Below are positions 25,990-33,803 of a stretch of DNA of 64,000 bases, piece after piece (the stretch's first letter is position 1; each line of letters opens with the position of its first letter). Source of the DNA: Plantactinospora endophytica (GTDB lineage Bacteria > Actinomycetota > Actinomycetes > Mycobacteriales > Micromonosporaceae). The stretch covers positions 62,001 through 126,000 of the forward strand of contig NZ_BONW01000016.1 of the NCBI RefSeq assembly GCF_016862915.1, given 5' to 3'. The position numbers were made by a program, and so were the translations under genes. A model generated the notes under the pieces. It worked only from the letters and a program-made list of their open reading frames with translations, was not told where the DNA came from and searched no databases.

Positions 25990-27219
25990 ATGGGTAAGGC
26001 ACTGGAGGGCGTACGGGTCCTCGACATGACGCACGTACAGTCAGGCCCCTCGTCCACGCAGATCCTGGCGTGGCTGGGCGCGGACGTGATCAAGTTGGAG
26101 GCGCCGGGCCAGGGCGACATCACCCGCACCCAGTTGCGCGACATTCCCGACGTGGACAGCCTCTACTTCACCATGTTGAACGCCAACAAGCGCAGCATCA
26201 CCCTGAACATGAAGAACGAGCAGGGCAAGGAGGTCTTCACCCGGCTGGTGGCCGGGGTGGACATCCTGGTGGAGAACTTCGGCCCCGGCGTGGTGGAGCG
26301 GTTCGGCTTCCCCTGGGAGAAGCTCCAGGAAATCAACCCCGGCCTGGTCTACGCCTCCATCAAGGGCTTCGGTCCCGGCCGCTACGCCAACTTCAAGGCG
26401 TACGAGGTGATCGCCCAGGCGATGGGCGGGGCGATGAGCACCACCGGCTTCGAGGACGGGCCGCCGACCGCGACCGGCGCGCAGATCGGCGACTCCGGCA
26501 CCGGCATCCACCTGGTCGCCGGCATCCTGGCCGCGCTGTACCAGCGCACCAACACCGGGCGGGGCCAGCGGGTCCAGGTCGCCATGCAGGACGCGGTACT
26601 CAACCTGTGCCGGGTCAAGCTGCGTGACCAGCAGCGGCTGACGCACGGCCCGCTGGGGGAGTACCCCAACGAGAGCTTCGGCGACGAGGTGCCGCGCTCC
26701 GGCAACGCCTCCGGCGGCGGCCAGCCCGGCTGGGCGGTGCGGTGCGCCCCCGGCGGACCGAACGACTACATCTACGTGATCATCCAGCCGGTGGGCTGGA
26801 AGCCGATCTGCGAGCTGATCGGCAAGCCCGAGCTGGCCGACGACCCCGCCTGGAGCACCCCGCAGGTGCGCCTGAACAAGCTCGACAAGGCGTTCGCGCT
26901 GATCGAGGAGTGGACCGAGCGGCACTCCAAGCAGGAGGTCATGGAGAAGCTCAACGCGTACAACATCCCGTGCGGGCCGATCCTGTCGACCAAGGAGCTG
27001 ATCGAGGACGAGACCCTCGCCCAGCTCGGCTCGGTGGTCGAGGTCGCCCACCCGGACCGGGGGGCCTACAAGACCGTCGGCAACCCGATCAAGCTCTCCG
27101 ACTCGCACGTGGACGTCGAGCGCTCGCCGCTGCTCGGCGAGCACACCGCCCAGGTGCTCGGCGAGCTGGGTTACTCCGAGGAGCAGGTCGGCGCACTGCG
27201 CGCCGCCGGCGCCGTCTGA
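25990..27219 (+). CDS. frc: Formyl-CoA:oxalate CoA-transferase
   Basis: The 409-residue class III CoA-transferase moves CoA from formyl-CoA (or another donor) to oxalate, making oxalyl-CoA for Oxc. Gln17 (HVQSGP), the catalytic Asp168 in GDSGTGIH and the glycine loop [11 protein letters not shown] match the Oxalobacter Frc residues Gln17, Asp169 and the GGGQ loop. It is slightly shorter than the 428-residue Oxalobacter enzyme. The start is ATG 25990 with GGAGG nine bases upstream. It leads a likely operon with the NDP-forming CoA ligase, Nramp-related, membrane-protein and terC genes. Confidence 0.92.
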   Translation: MGKALEGVRVLDMTHVQSGPSSTQILAWLGADVIKLEAPGQGDITRTQLRDIPDVDSLYFTMLNANKRSITLNMKNEQGKEVFTRLVAGVDILVENFGPGVVERFGFPWEKLQEINPGLVYASIKGFGPGRYANFKAYEVIAQAMGGAMSTTGFEDGPPTATGAQIGDSGTGIHLVAGILAALYQRTNTGRGQRVQVAMQDAVLNLCRVKLRDQQRLTHGPLGEYPNESFGDEVPRSGNASGGGQPGWAVRCAPGGPNDYIYVIIQPVGWKPICELIGKPELADDPAWSTPQVRLNKLDKAFALIEEWTERHSKQEVMEKLNAYNIPCGPILSTKELIEDETLAQLGSVVEVAHPDRGAYKTVGNPIKLSDSHVDVERSPLLGEHTAQVLGELGYSEEQVGALRAAGAV

Positions 27220-27223
27220 CCCG

Positions 27224-27251
27224 GCCGGGCGCCGCCTCGGCGGCGCCCGGC
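27224..27251 (+). terminator. Hairpin directly after frc
   Basis: A perfect 13-bp inverted repeat (GCCGGGCGCCGCC and complement) with a two-base centre starts four bases after the frc stop. It could end or attenuate transcription before the downstream CoA-ligase gene, making frc the most expressed gene. Confidence 0.7.
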
Positions 27252-27346
27252 ACCGCACCGCCACCACCGGTCCCGTCCCACCAGAACCCGCACGTTCCCC
27301 GGCCGCCGGCCCCACCGGCGCCGGCGTTCCTAAAGGAGACGACGTA

Positions 27347-29497
27347 ATGCCATCCAACGACAGCAGCTACGACCGCGAAGCCGTACGGCGGGTGCTGGAG
27401 CAGGCCGCTGCGGAGGGCCGGAGTTCGCTGACCGCCCCCGAGGGGCGGCTGGTGGTCGAGGCGTACGGGATCGCCACCCCGGGTGAGGGGCTGGCCGGCA
27501 GCGCCGACGAGGCGGTGGCGCTGGCCGAGCGGATCGGCCTGCCGGTGGTACTGAAGATCGTTTCGCCGGACATCCTGCACAAGACCGAGGCCGGCGGCGT
27601 ACTGGTCGGGCTGCGCACCGCCACGGACGTGGCCGCCGGGTACGACACCATCCTCGCCAACGCCCGGGCGTACAAGGCGGACGCCAAGATCGTCGGGGTG
27701 CAGGTGCAGCAGCAGCTCGACTCCGGCCACGAGGTCATCGTCGGTACGGTCACCGACCCGACCTTCGGCAAGGTGGTCGCGTTCGGCCTCGGCGGCGTAC
27801 TCGTCGAGGTGCTCAAGGACGTCACCTTCCGGCTCGCCCCGACCGACACCGGCACCGCGTTCTCGATGCTCGACGGGATCGCCTCGGCCGAGATCCTGCG
27901 CGGCGTACGCGGCGCCGAGCCGGCCAACCGCGAGGTGCTGGCCGACCTGATCGTCCGACTGTCGGACCTGGTCACCGACTTCCCGGAGCTGGCCGAGGTG
28001 GACCTCAACCCGGTGCTGGCCACCGCCGCCGGCGCGACCGCGGTGGACGTGCGGATCCTGGTCGACCCGGCCGCCGCCGCCCAGCCGGAGCGGTTCACCG
28101 ACGAGGAGATCCTGGCCAGCATGAACCGGATCATGCGGCCCGCCTCGGTCGCCGTGATCGGCGCCTCCGCCGAGACCGGCAAGATCGGCAACTCGGTGAT
28201 GAAAAACCTGGTCAACGGCGGCTACCAGGGCGAGATCTACCCGATCAACCCGAAGGCCAGCGAGATCCTGGACCGCAAGGCGTTCAAGAGCATCTCCGAC
28301 GTGCCCGGCCCGGTCGACGTGGCGGTCTTCGCCATCCCGGCGAAGTTCGTGCCGCAGGCGCTGGCCGAGGTCGGTGCCAAGGGGGTCGCCGGGGCGATCC
28401 TGATCCCGTCCGGTTTCGGCGAGACCGGCAACCACGAGTTGCAGGCCGAGGTCGTCAGGGTCGCCCGCGAGCACGGCGTACGCATCCTCGGGCCGAACAT
28501 CTACGGCTACTACTACACCCCGGAGAACCTGTCGGCGACGTTCTGCACCCCGTACGACGTCAAGGGCGGGGTGGCGCTCTCCTCGCAGAGCGGCGGCATC
28601 GGGATGGCGATCCTCGGCTTCAGCCGGGCCGCCCGGATGGGCGTCTCGGCGATCGTCGGCGTCGGCAACAAGGCCGACATCGACGAGGACGACCTGCTGA
28701 CCTTCTTCGAGAGCGACCCGAACACCCAGCTCATCGCGATGCACCTGGAGGACCTCAAGGACGGCCGGTCGTTCGCCGACACCGCCCGCCGGGTCTCGAA
28801 GACCAAGCCGGTGGTGGTGCTCAAGGCGGGCCGTACCGACCAGGGCGCCAAGGCGGCCAGCTCGCACACCGGCGCGCTGGCCGGCAACGACAAGGTCTAC
28901 GACGACATCCTGCGCTCCAACGGCGTGATCCGGGCCCCCGGCCTCAACGACCTGCTGGAGTACGCCCGGGGCATCCCGCTGCTGCCCACCCCGCAGGGCG
29001 AGAACGTCGTCATCATCACCGGCGCCGGCGGGTCCGGAGTGCTGCTCTCCGACGCCTGCGTCGACAACAAGCTCACCCTGATGGAGATCCCGCCGGACCT
29101 GGACGAGGCGTTCCGCAAGTTCATCCCGCCGTTCGGCGCGGCCGGCAACCCGGTGGACATCACCGGCGGCGAGCCGCCGTCCACCTACCGCAACACCATT
29201 GCCCTGGGCCTGTCCGACCCCCGCATCCACTCGCTGATCCTCGGTTACTGGCACACCATCGTCACCCCGCCGATGGTCTTCGCCGAGCTGGTCGTCGACG
29301 TGGTCGAGGAGTTCCGGGCCAAGGGCATCCACAAGCCGGTGGTCGCCTCGCTCGCCGGGGACGTCGAGGTCGAGGAGGCCAGCGAGCACCTGTACCGGAA
29401 CGGGATCGTCGCCTATCCGTACACCACGGAGAAGCCGGTCGCGGTGCTCGGCGCCAAGTACCGGTGGGCACGTTCCGCCGGTCTGCTCGGCGGCTGA
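27347..29497 (+). CDS. NDP-forming acyl-CoA synthetase (fused ATP-grasp and CoA-binding subunits)
   Basis: The 716-residue protein starts at ATG 27347 with AAAGGAG upstream. Domain order is ATP-grasp first (about 15-235; LPVVLKIVSPDILHKTEAGGV), then CoA-binding (about 260-360; SVAVIGASAETGKIGNSVMKNLV), then the succinyl-CoA-ligase-like domain with the phospho-histidine segment SSHTGALAGNDKVYDD. This is the permuted order of acetate-CoA ligase (ADP-forming)-type proteins. It interconverts an acyl-CoA plus ADP and phosphate with an acid, CoA and ATP. In this operon, formyl-CoA/formate, oxalate or acetate are the candidate substrates (inference). Confidence 0.82.
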   Translation: MPSNDSSYDREAVRRVLEQAAAEGRSSLTAPEGRLVVEAYGIATPGEGLAGSADEAVALAERIGLPVVLKIVSPDILHKTEAGGVLVGLRTATDVAAGYDTILANARAYKADAKIVGVQVQQQLDSGHEVIVGTVTDPTFGKVVAFGLGGVLVEVLKDVTFRLAPTDTGTAFSMLDGIASAEILRGVRGAEPANREVLADLIVRLSDLVTDFPELAEVDLNPVLATAAGATAVDVRILVDPAAAAQPERFTDEEILASMNRIMRPASVAVIGASAETGKIGNSVMKNLVNGGYQGEIYPINPKASEILDRKAFKSISDVPGPVDVAVFAIPAKFVPQALAEVGAKGVAGAILIPSGFGETGNHELQAEVVRVAREHGVRILGPNIYGYYYTPENLSATFCTPYDVKGGVALSSQSGGIGMAILGFSRAARMGVSAIVGVGNKADIDEDDLLTFFESDPNTQLIAMHLEDLKDGRSFADTARRVSKTKPVVVLKAGRTDQGAKAASSHTGALAGNDKVYDDILRSNGVIRAPGLNDLLEYARGIPLLPTPQGENVVIITGAGGSGVLLSDACVDNKLTLMEIPPDLDEAFRKFIPPFGAAGNPVDITGGEPPSTYRNTIALGLSDPRIHSLILGYWHTIVTPPMVFAELVVDVVEEFRAKGIHKPVVASLAGDVEVEEASEHLYRNGIVAYPYTTEKPVAVLGAKYRWARSAGLLGG

Positions 29498-29664
29498 CCG
29501 GACGGTCGCCGAGCGATGCACGACAGTTCCACCCGACCAGGCAGTTGGAGGGGCCACTAGCCACACGGCGACCCGCTCCGCGGCCAAGGGTCAACGGACA
29601 CAAGCGTCGGAACCGGCCCGTCCTCCGGCTCCGTACGACGTCACAGTCCCCCAGGAGGTCCAGC

Positions 29665-31221
29665 GTGGACGCTTCGAACAGCCCTTACCCGACCCAGCCG
29701 ACAAGTACCACCCCGGCGGCCGGTACCACTGCGATGCCCGAGCAGCGTGGCGGTACCGCCCCGCCGGCCCCGCCCACCGAGGAACGGGTGTGGCGGGCCG
29801 GAAAACTCGAACCGATGCCGATCCGGGAGCTGCCGAAGGCCCCGCCGTCGGTACACCTGCTCGGCCCGACCGTCTTCCTCGTCGCACTCGGCGTGGGCAT
29901 GGGCGAGTCGTACATGTGGCCCCGTCTGGTCCTGATCTTCGGGCCGGAGATCCGGTGGCTCTTCCTGATCGGTGTCACCCTGCAGGCCTTCGTGATGCTG
30001 GAAATGGCCCGGTACGCGATGGCGACCGGGGAGAGCATCTTCTTCGGGGCCGCCCGGGTGTTCAAACCACTGATGTGGTTCTTCTTCAGCGTGGCGATCC
30101 TGGTCTACATCTGGCCGGGACACCTCTCGACCGGCGCCGCCGCCTTCGAGGAGGTGACCGGGATACCCTGGACGGTCAGCGCCTGTGTCGGGCTGATCCT
30201 CGTCGGCGTGGTGTTCAGCCTGGCCAAGGTGATCTATCCGCTGCTGGAGAGCCTGCTCGGTCTGCTGATCGGCGTACTCGTGGTCGGCACCTCGGTGGTG
30301 GCCTCGATCGTCGGCCAGTGGAGCGACGTCACCTCGACCCTCGCCGGCATGTTCCACTTCGGCTACCTGCCCAGCGAGGCGATGTCGGCGGCCTGGTTCC
30401 CGGTGATCGTCGGTGCGATCGCCTTCGCCGGCCCGTCCGGTATGCAGCAGATGTGGTACACGCTGCACCTGCGGGATTCCGGTGCCGGCATGGGCGCGCA
30501 CATCCCCAAGATCCGCGGCCTGCGGCACGCGGGTGAGCAGGAGGAGATGCCGTCCCGCGGGTTCATGTTCGACACCGACAGCCCGGAGGAGATGAAGAAG
30601 TGGAAGGGCTGGCGGCGGTGGGTGACCTTCGACGCCCTGCTGCTCTTCTGGGGTGTCACGATGCTGGTCACCATCTCGTTCACGGTGCTGGCCCAGACCG
30701 CCGTCCGGGAGAACCCCGGCGTCGGTGACGTGATCCGGGACGGCGAGCGGGAGGCGGCGTTGACCGCGATGGCCGACGCGTTCGCCTCGGCGGGTGCGCC
30801 GGTGCTGCACGGGGTCTTCCTCGGCTTCATCGCGCTGATCGGTCTCAACGCCACGCTCGGCCTCTTCGACTCGTTCTCCCGGGGCCAGGCGGACATGACC
30901 TACCACTTCGTACCCGGGGCCAAGCGGTTCAGCATGTCGAAGCTGTACGCCGGCTTCCTCTGGGGCGTCATCGCGTTCGGCATCCTGATCCTGAACTTCG
31001 GTCCGGCGGACGGCCCCGGCGCGATCCTCGACGTACTGGCCTTCCTGTCCACCTTCGCGATGGGCGCGTACTGCGTCGTGCTGCTGCTGGTGAACAACCG
31101 GATGCTGCCCAAGCCGATCCGGCCGGGCATCGTGCAGAACGCCGTGATCGGGTTCGGCGCCGTGTTCTACCTCGGCATGCTGGCCTACAGCCTGATCCGG
31201 TTCGGCGTGGTCATCGACTGA
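29665..31221 (+). CDS. Nramp-related APC-superfamily transporter
   Basis: I start at GTG 29665 because AGGAGG lies six bases upstream; the longer frame is unsupported. The 518-residue product has a Pro/Thr-rich N-terminal tail of about 65 residues and ten or eleven membrane segments. It resembles distant Nramp relatives (LGPTVFLVALGVGMGESYMWPR in helix 1). The Nramp metal motif DPGN of helix 1 is replaced by GMGE, and the helix-6 MPH motif by GPSG. Classical Mn/Fe transport is therefore doubtful. The substrate may be oxalate, a metal-oxalate complex or another ion. A charged loop at about 290-330 separates helices 6 and 7. Confidence 0.6.
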   Translation: MDASNSPYPTQPTSTTPAAGTTAMPEQRGGTAPPAPPTEERVWRAGKLEPMPIRELPKAPPSVHLLGPTVFLVALGVGMGESYMWPRLVLIFGPEIRWLFLIGVTLQAFVMLEMARYAMATGESIFFGAARVFKPLMWFFFSVAILVYIWPGHLSTGAAAFEEVTGIPWTVSACVGLILVGVVFSLAKVIYPLLESLLGLLIGVLVVGTSVVASIVGQWSDVTSTLAGMFHFGYLPSEAMSAAWFPVIVGAIAFAGPSGMQQMWYTLHLRDSGAGMGAHIPKIRGLRHAGEQEEMPSRGFMFDTDSPEEMKKWKGWRRWVTFDALLLFWGVTMLVTISFTVLAQTAVRENPGVGDVIRDGEREAALTAMADAFASAGAPVLHGVFLGFIALIGLNATLGLFDSFSRGQADMTYHFVPGAKRFSMSKLYAGFLWGVIAFGILILNFGPADGPGAILDVLAFLSTFAMGAYCVVLLLVNNRMLPKPIRPGIVQNAVIGFGAVFYLGMLAYSLIRFGVVID

Positions 31222-31241
31222 GCCGGACGGAAGGAGTTGTC

Positions 31242-31271
31242 ATGACGAAGCGGGATGAGGTAACGCCGTGA
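31242..31271 (+). CDS. 9-codon leader ORF coupled to the next gene
   Basis: ATG 31242 has AAGGAG at 31231-31236. The frame encodes MTKRDEVTP and its TGA overlaps the GTG start at 31268 (GTGA). The next gene has only a weak ribosome site of its own, so this leader probably delivers ribosomes to it. Confidence 0.5.
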   Translation: MTKRDEVTP

Positions 31272-31846
31272 CCGGCAACAAAGTACGCCACCTCGGCGAG
31301 CTCGCCCTGCCGGGAGCCGGCATCGGGGCGACCGCCGGGGTGGCGGCCGGCGCGCTCGCCGTGCTCGCCGGCCAGCCGATCGGCTGGGCGCTCGCCACCG
31401 GCCTGGGGCTGGGTCTGCCGCTGGTGCTGCTCGGCGGCGGGTTCGGGCTGCTGCTGGGCTCCGGCATCGCCTCGCCGGGGGTGTTCGCCCCGGCGGCGCT
31501 GTACTGGTTCATCGGCTTCCCGGTCGCCCGGGTGGTCCACGAGATGCTGGTCGGCCTGATGGTGGTCGGTCGGCCGGCGCTGCCGCCGGACCTGCCAGGC
31601 TTCCTCGCCTACCAGGCGATCGTCAGCCTCGGCTTCGCGATCGGGTTCAGTTGGCTGCACGAGCGGATCGCACCGGGCTGGCTGCGCCGGATCCGGCACA
31701 GCAACCCGGCCGCCGACCGGCTGTACGCCTTCTACCTCCAGCACGCCGAGGCGCAGTGGAAGGCGCGGGAGAGTCGTCGGCGGGCCCGGGCCGCCGGTCG
31801 GGGTAACGGCCGACCGGCTCTGTTCCGAGCAAAGGGAGAGCTATGA
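31268..31846 (+). CDS. Small membrane protein of unknown function
   Basis: The 192-residue protein has four or five hydrophobic segments in residues 10-130 (two Gly/Ala/Leu-rich helices, then APAALYWFIGFPVARVVHEMLVGLMVVG and AYQAIVSLGFAIGFSWL). A basic C-terminal tail rich in Arg probably lies in the cytoplasm. I do not recognise a family. The GTG start overlaps the 9-codon leader; the stop overlaps the terC ATG. It may be a partner of the Nramp-related transporter or of TerC. Confidence 0.75.
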   Translation: MTGNKVRHLGELALPGAGIGATAGVAAGALAVLAGQPIGWALATGLGLGLPLVLLGGGFGLLLGSGIASPGVFAPAALYWFIGFPVARVVHEMLVGLMVVGRPALPPDLPGFLAYQAIVSLGFAIGFSWLHERIAPGWLRRIRHSNPAADRLYAFYLQHAEAQWKARESRRRARAAGRGNGRPALFRAKGEL

Positions 31847-32868
31847 ACCTGCCGGTCTGGGTATGGGCCGTGACGATCGTCGGCTTCCTCGGGATGATCG
31901 CCTTCGACTTCTACCTGGTCGCCCGCAATCCACGCGAGCCGGCCTTCCGGGAGTGCGTGGCCTGGGTGAGCTTCTACGTCCTGGCCGCGATCGCCTTCGG
32001 GTTCGTCCTGATGGCGACGGCCGGGGTTTCGTACGGCGGCCAGTTCTTCGCCGGCTGGCTCACCGAGTACTCGCTCAGCGTCGACAACCTGTTCGTCTTC
32101 ATCATCATCATGAGTCGGTTCGCGGTGCCGTTGAAGTATCGCCAGAAGGTGCTGCTCATCGGCATCGTGCTGGCGCTGCTGATGCGGGGCATCTTCATCG
32201 CGGCCGGCGCGCAGGCGATCACCCGGTTCGACTGGCTGTTCTACCTCTTCGGCGCCTTCCTGATCTACACCGCGGTCAAGCTCGTCGGGCCGCAGCAGGA
32301 GGACGAGTTCTCGGAGAACATCGCACTGCGTACGGCGAAGCGGATCCTGCCGACCACCGAGTCGTACCGGGGTGCCTCGGTGCTGACCCGGGTGGACGGT
32401 CGGCTGATGGTGACGCCGATGTTGATCGTGATGGTCGCCATCGGCACCACCGACCTGCTGTTCGCGCTGGACTCCATTCCGGCGATCTTCGGCCTGACCC
32501 AGGAGCCGTACCTGGTCTTCACCGCGAACACCTTCGCGTTGATGGGCCTGCGGCAGCTCTACTTCCTGATCGGCGGGTTGCTGGACCGGCTGGTGTACCT
32601 CAGCAAGGGCCTGGCGTTCATCCTGGCCTTCATCGGGGTCAAGCTGGTGCTGGAGGCCCTGCATCACGACGGGTTCTCCTGGGCGCCGGCGGTGCCGATC
32701 GCCGTCTCGCTCGGGGTCATCGTCGGAACGTTGGTGGTCACCACCGTCGCCAGCCTGGCGAAGTCCCGGCGGGACCAGCGCGAACGGCCGTCCGCCGCCA
32801 CGGAGGGGTTGGAGGCCGGAGCCCCCGGTACCCACGACTCCGTGACGGCGGACCGGGACGCGGTCTGA
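31843..32868 (+). CDS. terC: TerC/Alx-family integral membrane protein
   Basis: The 341-residue protein has about nine membrane segments with the TerC core: LTEYSLSVDNLFVFIIIMSRFAVP and, in the second half, TTDLLFALDSIPAIFGLTQEPYLVFTANTFALMGLRQLYFL. The acidic residues in SVDN and ALDS are thought to bind metal. TerC/Alx proteins export Mn2+ or related ions and help metalate exoenzymes. In an operon with an Nramp-related transporter and oxalate genes, a role in balancing divalent metals released from oxalate complexes is attractive (inference). Confidence 0.85.
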   Translation: MNLPVWVWAVTIVGFLGMIAFDFYLVARNPREPAFRECVAWVSFYVLAAIAFGFVLMATAGVSYGGQFFAGWLTEYSLSVDNLFVFIIIMSRFAVPLKYRQKVLLIGIVLALLMRGIFIAAGAQAITRFDWLFYLFGAFLIYTAVKLVGPQQEDEFSENIALRTAKRILPTTESYRGASVLTRVDGRLMVTPMLIVMVAIGTTDLLFALDSIPAIFGLTQEPYLVFTANTFALMGLRQLYFLIGGLLDRLVYLSKGLAFILAFIGVKLVLEALHHDGFSWAPAVPIAVSLGVIVGTLVVTTVASLAKSRRDQRERPSAATEGLEAGAPGTHDSVTADRDAV

Positions 32869-32875
32869 CCGCTCG

Positions 32876-33085
32876 TCAGACCTTGATCAGGTTTTCGTCC
32901 GTGGCGGAGCCACGGAGGAAGTCCTCGATCTCCCTGTCGCTCGGCCGGGCGGCCCGACGCTGGTTCTCCAGCGCGGCCGCCAGGCCGAGCCCGAGGGACC
33001 GGCCGTCGGCCGGGAACCCGGTCGGCAGGGCCAGCCGGTCGGTAAGGCGGGTCAGGGAACGTGCGAACGTTCGCCAGGTGGTCAT
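32876..33085 (-). CDS. Small hypothetical protein (69 residues)
   Basis: ATG 33085 is preceded by AGGAG about nine bases upstream. The product is basic at the N-terminus (TTWRTFARSLTRLTDRL) and more acidic near the C-terminus (DREIEDFLRGS). It has no signal or membrane segment. It ends 7 bp from the convergent terC stop. No family is recognised; GC-rich third positions support coding. Confidence 0.55.
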   Translation of the reverse strand: MTTWRTFARSLTRLTDRLALPTGFPADGRSLGLGLAAALENQRRAARPSDREIEDFLRGSATDENLIKV

Positions 33086-33570
33086 GACAACATCACTCCT
33101 GCTTGTCGGTCTTCCCGGGAAACGACGCTTCCCGGGACCGTGCGCACCGGACCGGACGAGAGAAGACCGTCCGGGCCGGTGGTCCGGCAGGACACCCGGG
33201 ATGTGCCTGGTGGGGCCGGGCACACCCCGGGTCGCCGGATCTTCGCCGTCACGCCTCGTCGCGTGGCGGCCGGATCTATGTCTGTCGCCGCATCGACGAC
33301 CGGCGGGGGTCGGCCCGCAGCGGCCGCGCGGAGCCGTGGCCTCGTGGCCCGGACCGCGGTGTGAACGGTACGCAGGCGGTTCCTCTGTGGAGCTACCCGG
33401 TGCCGTGCCACCACAAACCCTCGCGCTCGTCCCGTCCGGCGACAGGTCCTTGTTCGACGGTCCCAGGATACCGCCTTCGGTATACAAAAAACCGAACCAG
33501 TGACCAAAGCCACCGTGCCGCCGACCCGAGCCGTGACCACCGGTTCGGCGCCGGTACGCGCCGGCCTGCC

Positions 33571-33648
33571 CGGAAAACGTCCCTGCTACCCCCTAGACAC
33601 CCCGCTGTTACGTGGTCCACGATTATTGCCTACCCCATACGGTATGCA
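33571..33648 (+). repeat. Duplicated promoter block, copy 2 (before oxc)
   Basis: This is a 78-bp near-copy of 25799-25875, with one extra T before ATTGCCTACC. It brings the same operator to oxc that copy 1 brings to frc. Confidence 0.85.
33633..33648 (-). promoter_or_regulatory. Oxalate-island operator E (oxc)
   Basis: On the minus strand it reads TGCATACCGTATGGGG, identical over 16 bp to operator D. It lies 155 bp before the oxc start. Confidence 0.75.
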
Positions 33649-33803
33649 CTTCTAGGGACAGCGAGGGGGAAGGGCGTCGCTTCCCGTGCGCGCTCGCGCG
33701 CAGTGCCCGTCGTCGCCGTCGCCGGCCGAGCCAACCTCGACGAGCGGTAGCCGAACTACATACGTACGCAGAAGTCGCACGACGATGATGGAGGACTCTG
33801 ACC

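Larger units (their letters stand above)
33086..33803. other. 718-bp control region upstream of oxc
   Basis: No gene is supported. It holds a TTCCCGGGAA palindrome (33112-33121) with a repeat of CTTCCCGGGA at 33128-33137, an inverted repeat ATACCG-N4-CGGTAT at about 33469, promoter block copy 2 and operator E. Annotated frames here are out of phase with any family and lack ribosome sites. Confidence 0.6.

Noticed and set aside
27089-29587. 832-codon minus-strand frame opposite the CoA-ligase gene
   Set aside because: It is a high-GC antisense artefact with low-complexity His/Val/Gly/Asp-rich sequence and no family features.
33469-33485. ATACCG-N4-CGGTAT as a tenth island operator
   Set aside because: The half-sites are spaced differently and lack the TGCATAC arm; it looks like a small hairpin instead.
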